Assembly: GCF_900091495.1 (NCBI RefSeq)
Contig: NZ_LT607413.1
Location: 1 to 64,000, forward strand
Direction: 5' to 3'
Origin: Micromonospora echinospora
GTDB taxonomy: Bacteria > Actinomycetota > Actinomycetes > Mycobacteriales > Micromonosporaceae
Length of the DNA: 64,000 nucleotides
Shown here: piece by piece, positions 7,002 to 14,856 of the stretch
Position numbering within the stretch: the stretch's first letter is position 1
Layout: each line of letters starts with the position of its first letter
Notes under the pieces: model-generated
What the model saw: only the letters and a program-made list of their open reading frames with translations
What the model was told of the DNA's origin: nothing
Database searches by the model: none
Translations under genes and position numbers: made by a program

Positions 7002-7727
7002 ATGTCCCCGCTCACGATCACCAGCAAGGGCCGCAGCGTCACCGTCACCCGCGAGACCGTCCCGGTCGGGTTCTACCTGACCCCGCGCCCCGCGTTCGTG
7101 ATCACCACCCCGAGCGGTTTCCGCGCCACGCTGCCCGAGTGCTACTGCCAGCTTGACGACCAGCCGGAGCGCACGCCGTGCAACCGCCCCGCCGGCCACG
7201 CCGTGCCGGGGCCGACTCGCAACCGGGACGAGCACTACCGGACGCACTGCCACTCGTGGCACCCGGGCAGCGCCGAGCGCTTCGCCCGCGACGTGCTCGC
7301 CGCGTCCGCCCGCCCGGCGACCCGGAAGCCGTCCGCCTCGAAGCCGGCGAAGTCGGACCTCTCCCCCGGTACCCGCGTCACCTGGGCGCACATCGCACCC
7401 GACGGGACCGAGGTCAAGCGGGCCGGCGTCGTCTGGGCGAACGCGCCCCGGTGCAACGGGAGCGAGACCGTCTGGGTCACCCCGGACACCCCGGACCCCG
7501 CCGACGTCTACCCCGCCGCCGTGCCGGTCGTGCGGGCCCGGAAGGGCTCCCGGATCTACGTCGGTCGCACCTGGTCGTCCGAGTGGTCGCCCTGCGGCGG
7601 TCGCCAGATCGAGCCCGGCGAGCTGTTCAGCGAGACCGGCCTGAACACCGACACGGCGAAGGTCGCCCAGGTCGCCGCCCGGCACGCCGCCACGCTGCGG
7701 GCGCAGCGCCACGACCTCGCCGCCTGA
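7002..7727 (+). CDS. hypothetical Cys/His-containing protein
   Basis: 241 residues from ATG 7002 with GAAGGAG at 6988. Residues 45-90 hold a possible zinc site (CYCQ, then CNRPAGH, HYRTHCHSWH). The second half is beta-rich with PGTRVTWAHI and KGSRIYVGRTWSSEWSPCGG. No catalytic family is evident to me. A zinc-binding DNA- or RNA-associated role is possible. It is the first gene behind operator copy 4, and a strong hairpin follows 10 bp after its stop. Confidence 0.55.
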   Translation: MSPLTITSKGRSVTVTRETVPVGFYLTPRPAFVITTPSGFRATLPECYCQLDDQPERTPCNRPAGHAVPGPTRNRDEHYRTHCHSWHPGSAERFARDVLAASARPATRKPSASKPAKSDLSPGTRVTWAHIAPDGTEVKRAGVVWANAPRCNGSETVWVTPDTPDPADVYPAAVPVVRARKGSRIYVGRTWSSEWSPCGGRQIEPGELFSETGLNTDTAKVAQVAARHAATLRAQRHDLAA

Positions 7728-7737
7728 CCTCTCCCCC

Positions 7738-7763
7738 GGCCGGGGGCCGCGTCGCCCCCGGCC
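7738..7763 (+). terminator. hairpin between two element genes
   Basis: GGCCGGGGGC (7738-7747) and GCCCCCGGCC (7754-7763) form a 10-bp GC stem with a six-base loop. There is no T run. It lies only 20 bp before the next start, so read-through is likely. Confidence 0.6.
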
Positions 7764-7782
7764 CGCTCCCCGAGGAGTTCCG

Positions 7783-7917
7783 ATGTACTTCCCCGACCCG
7801 CCCCGCCGGCCCTGGGTGTACGCGCTGGCGCTCGCCGGTATCGCGGCTGCGGCGTGGCTGTTCTGCGCGCTCCCCTTCGTTGTCGTTTCCCTGATCCTGA
7901 ACCTGATTGGAGCCTGA
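7783..7917 (+). CDS. small membrane protein
   Basis: 44 residues from ATG 7783, RBS GAGGAG at 7772. After a short cytoplasmic head (MYFPDPPRRPWVY) comes one long hydrophobic stretch (ALAGIAAAAWLFCALPFVVV) that could cross the membrane once or hairpin through it. No family is known to me. Its stop lies next to the start of the DUF2637-like gene, so the two membrane proteins are probably made together. Confidence 0.5.
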   Translation: MYFPDPPRRPWVYALALAGIAAAAWLFCALPFVVVSLILNLIGA

Positions 7918-7918
7918 A

Positions 7919-8788
7919 GTGTCGACCACCCCGACCGGCCGTGGCTGGGCGTACGCGGGCGCGATCATCGGCGGGGCCCTGTCGGTCGCCGCGAACGTCG
8001 CGCACTCCTACATCGCGACGGATCCGCCGGCCCTGAAGGTCATCTTCTCGGCGTCCTGGTCGGTGCTGCTCTTCGTCGGTATCGAGGTCGTCGCCCGGGT
8101 CGCGTTCCCGCCCGGTATCCAGTACGTCGCGTTGCGGTTCGTGGGTCTCGGCGGGGTGTCCCTGGTCGCCGGCATCGTGTCCTACCAGCACATGTCCGGC
8201 CTGTTCGAGCATTGGGGCCTCGATTGGGCGACCGTTCACCTCGGCCCATTGGCGGTCGATGGCTTCCTGGCGATCTGCTCGGCCGCGTTGATCCTGACCG
8301 CTGCGAAGCGGGCACGGGTCGAGCCCTCGGCCGAGCGCGCGAAGCCGACCTTCGAGACCCTGTTTCCCCACCTTGCCGCGCTGCGCGACGAGGACGCCGT
8401 CCTGCCCGCTGAGACGGCCCCTGCCGCCCTGGTGGCCCCGGCCCCGATCGAGGCCACCCCCGAGCCGTCTGCGGTCCCGCCGTGGGCCGACGACGCCCCC
8501 GGAGCGCCAGCCCCGGACCCCGAGCCGGAGCCCGAGCCCGAGGCCCCGAAGGACCCCCGCTACGTGACGGAGATCGTCTTCACCGAGGCGCTTCCCGAGC
8601 CCGGCGACCCGCGCCGGTACCCCGAGATCCGTCGCCGCGCCGAGATGCTGAACGAGGAGAACCCCGCCCGCAGTCAGCAGGTCATCGCGGACCTGATCGA
8701 GATCCCGCGCCGGACCCTGCGGGACGCGCTGGCCGCGACCGCGCCGAAGCCGGCGACGCCACCGAAGTTGGAGCTTGTGCACGTCTGA
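7919..8788 (+). CDS. DUF2637-like four-TM protein with C-terminal helix-turn-helix
   Basis: 289 residues from GTG 7919, whose RBS is GGAG at 7908; an in-frame TTG at 7907 is less likely. Four membrane segments fall at about 10-30, 40-62, 70-88 and 105-127, in the DUF2637 pattern (YAGAIIGGALSVAANVAHS, SASWSVLLFVGIEVVARV). DUF2637 proteins sit beside transfer genes in actinomycete conjugative elements and in some phages. A Pro/Glu-rich linker (~165-215) leads to a helical end (RSQQVIADLIEIPRRTLRDAL) resembling a DNA-binding helix-turn-helix. A membrane-anchored DNA-binding role is inferred. A T-tailed terminator follows. Confidence 0.6.
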   Translation: MSTTPTGRGWAYAGAIIGGALSVAANVAHSYIATDPPALKVIFSASWSVLLFVGIEVVARVAFPPGIQYVALRFVGLGGVSLVAGIVSYQHMSGLFEHWGLDWATVHLGPLAVDGFLAICSAALILTAAKRARVEPSAERAKPTFETLFPHLAALRDEDAVLPAETAPAALVAPAPIEATPEPSAVPPWADDAPGAPAPDPEPEPEPEAPKDPRYVTEIVFTEALPEPGDPRRYPEIRRRAEMLNEENPARSQQVIADLIEIPRRTLRDALAATAPKPATPPKLELVHV

Positions 8789-8795
8789 CCGATCG

Positions 8796-8829
8796 GCCCG
8801 CCCTGGGAGCGCCCCGGGGCGGGCTTTTT
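8796..8829 (+). terminator. rho-independent terminator
   Basis: A GC-rich inverted repeat (GCCCGCCC and GGGCGGGC arms) is followed by TTTTT at 8825-8829, a textbook intrinsic terminator after the DUF2637-like gene. Confidence 0.85.
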
Positions 8830-8837
8830 CGTGCCGT

Positions 8838-8857
8838 TGCGCTAAACGCTTTGCGCA
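8838..8857. promoter_or_regulatory. element operator copy 5 with promoter
   Basis: TGCGCTAAACGCTTTGCGCA is identical to copy 1. TTGCGC (8837-8842), a 17-bp spacer and TAGGCT (8860-8865) form a promoter-like unit, followed by CGTTTACACG at 8866-8875 and the gene at 8897. It has the same architecture as copy 3, 4 kb away. Confidence 0.7.
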
Positions 8858-8896
8858 GCTAGGCTCGTTTACACGCCCCACACGAAGGAGAGCCCG

Positions 8897-9352
8897 ATGA
8901 CCGCCATCGCCACCGAAGCCGCCCCCGCCCTGACCATCCTCGGCGTGACCGATGAGCAGACCACCTGCGACCGCTGCGGTCGGATCGAGCTGCGGGGGAC
9001 CGTCATTCTCGGCGACGAGAACGGCGAGGCGGGCCGGTACGGCTCGACCTGCGCCGGCTACATGCTCGACCCGACCGGACGCACGAAGGGCGTTGGTAAC
9101 CGCGCCCGCCTGATCGAGGAAGTTCGCCGGGACCGCATTTACTGGGCTCTGCGCAGCGCTCACGCTGCGCTCGCCGACCGGGACAAGCGGGACCAGTACG
9201 GCGCAGCCGGGTTCACCCGCGCGTGCCGCATCGTGACTGATTTGGAGCGCGCGACGCTGATCCACCGCCCGGACGAGATTGCCGCCGTCGCGGCGGTGCG
9301 CGCGAAGGCCCGCGAGATCCGCGCCGAACTGCGGGCCGCCGGCAAGCTCTGA
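8897..9352 (+). CDS. hypothetical protein with N-terminal zinc-knuckle-like motif
   Basis: 151 residues from ATG 8897, GAAGGAG upstream. TTCDRCGRIELRGTVIL and STCAGYML (~23-56) supply a CxxC and one further Cys, suggestive of a small metal site. The rest is a charged helical region (IEEVRRDRIYWALRSAHAAL, then VRAKAREIRAELRAAGKL). It is a phage-type orphan; no function can be given. It is the last gene of the element, 100-120 bp from the junction with the pirin gene, where integrase genes often lie. This protein is no integrase. Confidence 0.6.
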   Translation: MTAIATEAAPALTILGVTDEQTTCDRCGRIELRGTVILGDENGEAGRYGSTCAGYMLDPTGRTKGVGNRARLIEEVRRDRIYWALRSAHAALADRDKRDQYGAAGFTRACRIVTDLERATLIHRPDEIAAVAAVRAKAREIRAELRAAGKL

Positions 9353-9365
9353 CCCGACCTGCAAG

Positions 9366-9396
9366 CGCCCCGCCCCCGGACCTCGGGCGCGGGGCG
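9366..9396 (+). terminator. terminator at the end of the element
   Basis: CGCCCCGC (9366-9373) pairs with GCGGGGCG (9389-9396), followed by TTTC. It is the last recognisable element feature before the pirin remnant. Confidence 0.7.
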
Positions 9397-9421
9397 TTTC
9401 GCTGTCCGCCCCCGTCCCGCT

Positions 9422-9475
9422 ATGTCCGATTCTCTATGTGCTCTGGGCGGCATCTTCGTGGGCAGCGGGCTGTTG
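9422..9475. other. right junction of the integrated element (attachment site)
   Basis: Pirin-like sequence begins abruptly at about 9470 (GSGLLHIEAPPE). The bases just upstream (to 9460) read as a non-pirin peptide (MSDSLCALGGIFV), where pirins have a conserved 'QWMTAG' stretch. The breakpoint therefore lies at about 9455-9475. The exact core cannot be set without the left junction or an empty site. Confidence 0.6.
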
Positions 9476-10090
9476 CACATCGAGGCCCCGCCGGAGCACC
9501 TCGTGGTCAGCGGTGGCCTCTTCCACGGCCTCCAGCTCTGGGTCAACCTGCCCCGGGTGGCGAAGATGAGCCCGCCGCGCTACCAGGACATCCGGGGTCG
9601 GGAGTCGGCGCTGCTGACCACGCCCGACGGCGGCGCGCTGCTGCGGGTCATCGCCGGTGAGATCGCCGGGCACCAGGGCCCCGGTTCGACCCACACCCCG
9701 ATCACCATCACCCACGTGACGGTGCAGCCGGGCGCGGAGGTGGACCTGCCGTGGCGGCCGGACTTCAACGCCCTCGTCTACGTGCTCGGTGGGCGCGGCA
9801 CGGTCGGCACCGACCGCCGGCCGATCCACACCGGCCAGCTCGCGGTGCACGGGCCGGGCGACGCGTTGCGGTTCGCGGCGGACCCGCACCAGGAGAGCCG
9901 GACCCCGGCGATGGACCTGTACATCATGGGCGGGCAGCCGATCCGGGAGCCGGTGGCGCAGTACGGCCCGTTCGTGATGAACAGCCGCGACGAGCTCATC
10001 CAGGCGTTCGAGGACTACCAGGCCGGTCGTCTCGGGGTGATCCCGACCGAGCGGGTGCCGCACACCGACCCGGCTGCGGACCGACCCTGA
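9422..10090 (+). pseudogene. pirin family protein, N-terminus removed by the element
   Basis: From about codon 17 the frame is a good pirin: GLLHIEAPPEHLVVSGGLFH, QLWVNLPR, KMSPPRYQDI, then a second cupin barrel (GSTHTPITITHVTV, ALVYVLGGRGTVG) and a C-terminal EYG-type end (FVMNSRDELIQAFEDYQAG). Pirins are about 300-320 residues with two cupin barrels. Here roughly the first 110 residues, including the metal-binding His/Glu site of the N-terminal barrel, are missing. The 16 leading codons come from the element. The gene is therefore an insertion remnant, with the 5' part expected beyond the left edge. Its own terminator hairpin follows. Confidence 0.8.
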
Positions 10091-10097
10091 TCCGACG

Positions 10098-10131
10098 ACG
10101 GGTGCCACCGGTCACGACCGGTGGCGCCCGT
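10098..10131 (+). terminator. terminator after pirin remnant
   Basis: Near-perfect 16-bp arms (ACGGGTGCCACCGGTC and its complement with one mismatch) close a 2-4 base loop. Convergent genes on both sides can use it. Confidence 0.7.
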
Positions 10132-10142
10132 ACCGTCCTGCG

Positions 10143-10271
10143 TCAGGAGACGGCGAAGATCCCGGCGACCCCGAGGATCACCATGAGCAGCACCGCGACC
10201 AGTGCGCCCCGCTCGCTCTCCACCGCCTGGGGGTTCTGCTCGGGCTGGGCGTTCGGTGTCTCGACCGGCAT
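10143..10271 (-). CDS. small single-pass membrane protein
   Basis: 42 residues, ATG at 10271 with GAGGAGG about 8 bases before it on the minus strand. A polar N-terminus (MPVETPNAQPEQNPQAVESE) precedes one membrane helix (GALVAVLLMVILGVAGIFAV). No family is recognised. The good RBS and the divergent placement from the phospholipase D-family gene support it as a real gene. Confidence 0.6.
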   Translation of the reverse strand: MPVETPNAQPEQNPQAVESERGALVAVLLMVILGVAGIFAVS

Positions 10272-10400
10272 GGTGCGTGTCCTCCTCGGTGTCCGTTTGC
10301 TCGCGGGCGGGTCTGGCGGCGGGCGAGGATCGCCCACGCCGTGCGGGCCAACGGTGCTCGTCCTACCGTGAGGGCATCGTCGACCTCGGGAGGCTGGAAC

Positions 10401-11990
10401 GTGACCGTGCGGGAGTGGTTCCTGACCACGGGGGAACGCGCCAACCAAGTCTCAGAGTTACCCGTCTGGACCGGCGGAAACCTTGCCGAGCCGTTGATTC
10501 ACGGCGCGACGTACTTCGATCGACTGGTCGACGAGGTGGAGGCGCTCTCCGAGGGCGACCACCTCTTCTTCACGGACTGGCGGGGCGACCCGGACGAGCG
10601 GATGCGGCCGGACGGCCCCACGGTGGCCCAGCTCTTCGCCCAGGCGGCGCAGCGGGGCGTGGTGGTGAAGGGCCTCGTCTGGCGTTCCCACCTCGACGTG
10701 CTCGCCTACAGCGAGGAGGAGAACCGCAGCCTCAGCGAGGCGATCTCCGCCGCGGGCGGTGAGGTGCTGCTCGACCAGCGGGTCCGGCGGGGCGGATCGC
10801 ACCACCAGAAACTGGTGGTGCTGCGCCACCCGGGCCGACCCGAGCGGGACGTGGCGTTCGTCGGCGGGATCGACCTGTGCCACAGCCGCCGGGACGACGC
10901 GACGCACCACGGCGATCCGCAGGCGGTCGCGATGTCTCCCCGCTACGGCCCGCGTCCGCCCTGGCACGACGTGCAGCTCGCGGTACGCGGGCCGGTGGTC
11001 GGCGCGCTGGACACCGTCTTCCGCGAACGCTGGACCGACCCGATGCCGCTGGACTCGGAGAACCCGCTGGCCTACCTGCGCGACCGGCTGCGCCGGGCCG
11101 ACCTGCGCCCGGACCCGCTGCCCGTTCAGCCTCCGGACCCGGCGCCCTGCGGCCCGCACCACGTGCAGGTGCTGCGGACCTATCCGGCGGTGCGACCCCG
11201 CTACTCCTTCGCTCCGGACGGGGAGCGCACCGTGGCGCGCGGTTACACCAAGGCGGTACGCCGGGCCCGGCGGCTGATCTACCTGGAGGACCAGTACCTC
11301 TGGTCGCGGGAGATCGCCGAACTCTTCGCGGACGCGCTGCGGAACAACCCGGACCTCCACCTGATCGCGGTGGTTCCCCGCTTCCCGGACGTGGACGGGC
11401 GGCTCGCGCTGCCGCCCAACACGGTCGGCCGGGAACAGGCGCTGTCCCTCTGCCAGGAGGCCGCCGCCGACCGGGTGCACGTCTTCGACGTGGAGAACCA
11501 CGACGGCGACCCGGTGTACGTGCACGCCAAGGTGTGCGTGGTCGACGACGTGTGGGCCAGCGTGGGCAGCGACAACTTCAACCGCCGCTCCTGGACCCAC
11601 GACAGCGAACTCTCCTGCGCGGTGCTGGACGCGACCCGGGACGAACGGGCCCCGACCGACCCGGCCGGTCTCGGTGACGGCGCCCGTCACTTCGCCCGGG
11701 AGTTGCGGCTGCGCCTGATGCGCGAGCACCTGGACCGCCCCGGGGACGGCAACGGGGACGCCGACCTGCTCGACCCGGCGGACGCGGTGGCTGCGGTCAC
11801 CGCCTCCGCCGACGCGCTCCAGCGGTGGTACGACTCGGGACGGGTCGGCCCCCGGCCACCGGGGCGGCTCCGCCCGCACCGGCCGGAGCGGCTGCCCTGG
11901 TACACCCGGCTCTGGGCGTTGCCGGCGTACCGGCTGGTCTACGACCCGGACGGACGCCCCTTGCGGGCCCGGCTCGCCGGCACCTGGTGA
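10401..11990 (+). CDS. phospholipase D family protein (cardiolipin synthase-like)
   Basis: 529 residues from GTG 10401, which has GGGAGG upstream; an in-frame start at 10341 lacks an RBS. Two HKD motifs are present: HHQKLVVL (~134-141) followed by FVGGIDLC, and VHAKVCVVDD (~374-383) followed by SVGSDNFNRRSW. Each half gives one His-Lys-Asp set to a shared active site that makes or breaks phosphodiester bonds in phospholipids. There is no signal peptide or clear TM segment, unlike classical cardiolipin synthases, so a cytoplasmic or peripheral enzyme is likely. The C-terminal ~60 residues are proline/arginine-rich. The substrate is unknown. Confidence 0.8.
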   Translation: MTVREWFLTTGERANQVSELPVWTGGNLAEPLIHGATYFDRLVDEVEALSEGDHLFFTDWRGDPDERMRPDGPTVAQLFAQAAQRGVVVKGLVWRSHLDVLAYSEEENRSLSEAISAAGGEVLLDQRVRRGGSHHQKLVVLRHPGRPERDVAFVGGIDLCHSRRDDATHHGDPQAVAMSPRYGPRPPWHDVQLAVRGPVVGALDTVFRERWTDPMPLDSENPLAYLRDRLRRADLRPDPLPVQPPDPAPCGPHHVQVLRTYPAVRPRYSFAPDGERTVARGYTKAVRRARRLIYLEDQYLWSREIAELFADALRNNPDLHLIAVVPRFPDVDGRLALPPNTVGREQALSLCQEAAADRVHVFDVENHDGDPVYVHAKVCVVDDVWASVGSDNFNRRSWTHDSELSCAVLDATRDERAPTDPAGLGDGARHFARELRLRLMREHLDRPGDGNGDADLLDPADAVAAVTASADALQRWYDSGRVGPRPPGRLRPHRPERLPWYTRLWALPAYRLVYDPDGRPLRARLAGTW

Positions 11991-12326
11991 GCCGCGCCGC
12001 CCGGGTGAGACGTGGCGCACTCCGGACGACCTCCGGCCACCCACCCGTGGCGGAGGGTCATCGCCGTCGGCCTTTCCGTAGCAGGAAACGGGGGTCGACG
12101 CAGCACACGGTGACACGGTCGTGACCGGCATAACACCTTCGCCCGACGACTGCCACACCGCCGCCCGTTTTGCACCCCTCCATGCGAACATGAGGCTTAA
12201 GTACATCGTACTTTCGGCTAGCTTTTGCCGGCACGATCAGGTTAAGGTAACTCTCGAACGGCCTATCTCAAGCTAAACCAAAAGCCTTACGTCTTTATCA
12301 GCGGACGAGGTGCAGGGAGGACCACC
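11991..12326. other. 336-bp gap upstream of the stress sigma factor
   Basis: No gene is supported here. It holds an inverted repeat AAGTAC-atc-GTACTT at 12199-12213 and an AT-richer stretch (ttaaggtaactc, ~12241) where the sigma gene's promoter may lie. I could not identify a clean -35/-10 pair. Confidence 0.5.
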
Positions 12327-13154
12327 ATGACCGCGCCAACGATCACGAAGCCGGCGACCACCAGCACACCCGCCGCCACCGAGAAGCTCGACCCGCGCGC
12401 CCTCACCGACAGTGCCGCCGAGTTGCTCAACGCCATGGCCGCGCTGCCCGCCGACCACCCGTCGCGGGCCGCCCTGCGCGACCGGGCCATCGAGGCCTGG
12501 CTCCCGCTCGCCAACCACCTCGCCCACCGCTACAGCGGTCGCGGCGAGCCCACCGACGACCTGGCCCAGACCGCCGCCGTCGGTCTGATCAAGGCGATCG
12601 ACAAGTTCGACCCCAGCCGCGGCGTCGACTTCGCCGGTTACGCCATCCCCACCATCATCGGCGAGCTGAAGCGGCACTTCCGCGACCGCACCTGGGACAT
12701 CCGGGTGCCGCGTCGCCTCCAGGAGCTGCGGCTGGCCATCTCCGACGCCAACAGTTCCCTGTTGCAGACGCTGGGCCGTTCGCCGACGGTCGCGGACATC
12801 GCCGCCCACCTCAAGCTCACCGAGGAAGAGGTGCTGGAGGGTCTGGAGGGCGCCCGCGCGTACAACGCGGTGTCGCTGTCCACCCCGACCGGCGACGGCG
12901 ACCGCGCCACCGAGCTGGGTGACATGCTCGGCGGCGAGGACAACGAATTCGAGCTGGCCGAGCTGCGGGTGGCCCTCGGTCCGGCGCTGGCCACGCTCGA
13001 CGAGCGGGAGCAGAAGATCCTCACCCTCCGGTTCTACGGCAACCTCACCCAGTCGCAGATCGCCGAGCAGATCGGTGTGTCGCAGATGCACGTCTCCCGG
13101 CTGCTGGCCCGCGCGTTGACCAAGCTGCGCGGCCAACTCGACGGCACCTACTGA
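12327..13154 (+). CDS. RNA polymerase sigma factor, SigB/SigF/SigG type
   Basis: 275 residues from ATG 12327, RBS GGGAGG. Region 2 is intact (WLPLANHLAHRYSGRGEPTDD, LAQTAAVGLIKAIDKFDPSRG, FAGYAIPTIIGELKRHFRD), then region 3 (LGRSPTVADIAAHLKLTEEE) and region 4 (TLDEREQKILTLRFYGNLTQ, IAEQIGVSQMHVSRLLARAL). This is the general-stress/sporulation group 3 layout, which in actinobacteria is usually held by an anti-sigma/anti-anti-sigma switch. No such partner adjoins it here. The closely related SigB/SigF/SigG cannot be told apart from sequence alone. Confidence 0.85.
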   Translation: MTAPTITKPATTSTPAATEKLDPRALTDSAAELLNAMAALPADHPSRAALRDRAIEAWLPLANHLAHRYSGRGEPTDDLAQTAAVGLIKAIDKFDPSRGVDFAGYAIPTIIGELKRHFRDRTWDIRVPRRLQELRLAISDANSSLLQTLGRSPTVADIAAHLKLTEEEVLEGLEGARAYNAVSLSTPTGDGDRATELGDMLGGEDNEFELAELRVALGPALATLDEREQKILTLRFYGNLTQSQIAEQIGVSQMHVSRLLARALTKLRGQLDGTY

Positions 13155-13177
13155 GTCACACCGCACCAGCACGCACA

Positions 13178-13219
13178 CGCGGCGGAGGCCGGACCCCACA
13201 GGGTCCGGCCTCCGCCGCG
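13178..13219. terminator. strong bidirectional terminator
   Basis: 19-bp perfect GC-rich arms (CGCGGCGGAGGCCGGACCC and its complement) surround a four-base loop between the convergent sigma-factor and permease genes. Confidence 0.85.
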
Positions 13220-13248
13220 TCCGCGCCGCCCGCACCGACGGCCCGGCC

Positions 13249-14823
13249 CTACCCGCCCTGCGGGGTGGTAGGAGGGGTCCCCTCCTCATCGAAAAGCGGT
13301 AACAAGGGGCCCCTCCTACCACCGCGGCCCGGCAGGTCGGCGGCGGCGCTCTCCGGGCCGAGTCCGATCCGCGCGTACGCCCGGGGACGACGGGACCGCA
13401 GCAGCACCGCCCAGAGCGTGCCCGCCAGCCCGGTCAGCGGGAAGACCGCCGCCACCGCCCAGCGCAACGGGGAGTCCGGTCCGACCCCGAGCAGCACGGC
13501 GACGTCGGCCAGCGCCAGCACGACCACCGCCACCAGGGCGACGGCGGCCAGGCCGGGGGCGACCGCCCGCCGCCAGAGGTTCTCGTCGGTGGCCTCGCGG
13601 GCGAAGAAGGCGAGCACCGCGAACGAGGTCGCCGCGGTCAGCAGCAGCATCCCCAGGGCGCCGGTCACGGTGGCCCCGTAGAAGAGGTGGCGCACCGGCT
13701 CCAGCCCGGCCGACGCGCACGCCACGATCACCAGGAGGCCGAGGGCGCTCTGTGCGACCGACGCCGGCCGTGGGGCTCCGGTGCGCGGCGAGGCCTCACC
13801 GAACGGCGCGGGAAGCAACCGTTCCCGTCCCAGCGCGAAGGCGTACCGGGCGGTGGTGTGGTGCAGCGAGACCAGGGCGGCCAGCACGGAGGTCACCAGC
13901 AGGGCCCGGCCGATGCCGACCGCGCTCGCCCCGAGCTGGTCACCGGCCAGGGTGAACAGCAGGTCGGTCCCCCGCTCCCCGGCGACCGCCGCGACCCGGT
14001 CCGGCCCGGTGGCCACGGTGAGCGTCCAGGCGGAGAACGCCAGGACCGCGCCGACGAGCCCCACCGCGAGGTACGTGGCGACGGGCACCGCCCGTGAGTG
14101 GCGGCTCTCCTCCCGGAGCAGCACGGCGGACTCGAAGCCGACGAAGCCGACGGCGGCCACGACGAGCAGCGCCCCGGCCCCGGGGGTGAGCAGGTGCACC
14201 GGGGAGAGGGCGGTCACGTCGACCGTGCCGTCGGCGGCGTGCCGCAGGTGGGCGAGGTCGAACACGACCAGCACCGCGACCTCGGCCAGCAGCAGGGCGG
14301 CCAGGACCGTCCGGTCGACGGTCACCCCGGCCACGCCCAGCACGGCGACCAGCGCCCAGGCGGCCAGCGCCACCAGCCACCAGGTCCCAGTGCCGCCGAA
14401 CCAGCGGGCGACCAGGGGGGCGGTGGCCGCGCCGACCACGCCGTAGAGCCCGACCTGGACGGCGTTCTGCGCGATCAGGGCCACCCAGGCCGCGCCGACC
14501 CCGGCCGGACGGCCGAGGCCCCGGGCGACGTACGCGTGGAACGCGCCGACGTGGGTCATCCGCCGGGACATCGCCAGGTAACCCACCGAGAAGAGGCCGA
14601 GCACCACGGCGACCACGAGGACGGCCGCGCCGAGCGCGCCCGTCCCGGTCACCGCGTACGCGGTCGGGACCACCGCGGCCACCACGGTCAGCGGGGCCGC
14701 CGCGGAGAGCGTGAAGAGCAGCACCCCGGGCACCCCCCGTCCGCCCCGGGTCAGCGTCACGGGAACGCCACCGGGGTGGTCCAGGGTCACGGGCGGGGGC
14801 GTCGGCGCAACGGGCATGGCCAC
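13249..14823 (-). CDS. APC-family amino acid/polyamine permease
   Basis: 524 residues, about 12 hydrophobic segments. The opening is typical of APC transporters: a proline-rich head, then a discontinuous first helix (VPGVLLFTLSAAAPLTVVAA), RRMTHVGAFHAYVARGLGRP after TM2, and VGFVGFESAVLLREESRHSR, the consensus 'gFegpA.l.eEar.P' of TM6. It probably imports amino acids or amines by proton symport; the substrate is not predictable. The last ~20 residues (RRGPLLPLFDEEGTPPTTP) are encoded by a palindromic repeat at 13264-13322, so the natural C-terminus has been replaced or extended. It is convergent with the sigma factor. Confidence 0.75.
   Translation of the reverse strand: MAMPVAPTPPPVTLDHPGGVPVTLTRGGRGVPGVLLFTLSAAAPLTVVAAVVPTAYAVTGTGALGAAVLVVAVVLGLFSVGYLAMSRRMTHVGAFHAYVARGLGRPAGVGAAWVALIAQNAVQVGLYGVVGAATAPLVARWFGGTGTWWLVALAAWALVAVLGVAGVTVDRTVLAALLLAEVAVLVVFDLAHLRHAADGTVDVTALSPVHLLTPGAGALLVVAAVGFVGFESAVLLREESRHSRAVPVATYLAVGLVGAVLAFSAWTLTVATGPDRVAAVAGERGTDLLFTLAGDQLGASAVGIGRALLVTSVLAALVSLHHTTARYAFALGRERLLPAPFGEASPRTGAPRPASVAQSALGLLVIVACASAGLEPVRHLFYGATVTGALGMLLLTAATSFAVLAFFAREATDENLWRRAVAPGLAAVALVAVVVLALADVAVLLGVGPDSPLRWAVAAVFPLTGLAGTLWAVLLRSRRPRAYARIGLGPESAAADLPGRGGRRGPLLPLFDEEGTPPTTPQGG
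13264..13322. repeat. palindromic ~60-bp repeat, copy 1
   Basis: Two arms of GGTAGnAGGGG-type sequence, each self-complementary (AGGGGTCCCCT, AGGGGCCCCT), flank a middle holding GCGGTAAC. The element resembles copies at 24224, 26815 and 41672. This copy lies inside the 3' end of the permease frame. Confidence 0.7.
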
Positions 14824-14856
14824 TTCCGGTCGAAGGGGGAGGCAGGCGGAGGCGGG

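Noticed and set aside
9422..9470. ATG 9422 as the natural start of a short pirin
   Set aside because: The first 16 codons do not resemble any pirin, and the remaining cupin lacks the N-terminal barrel. A junction remnant explains it better.
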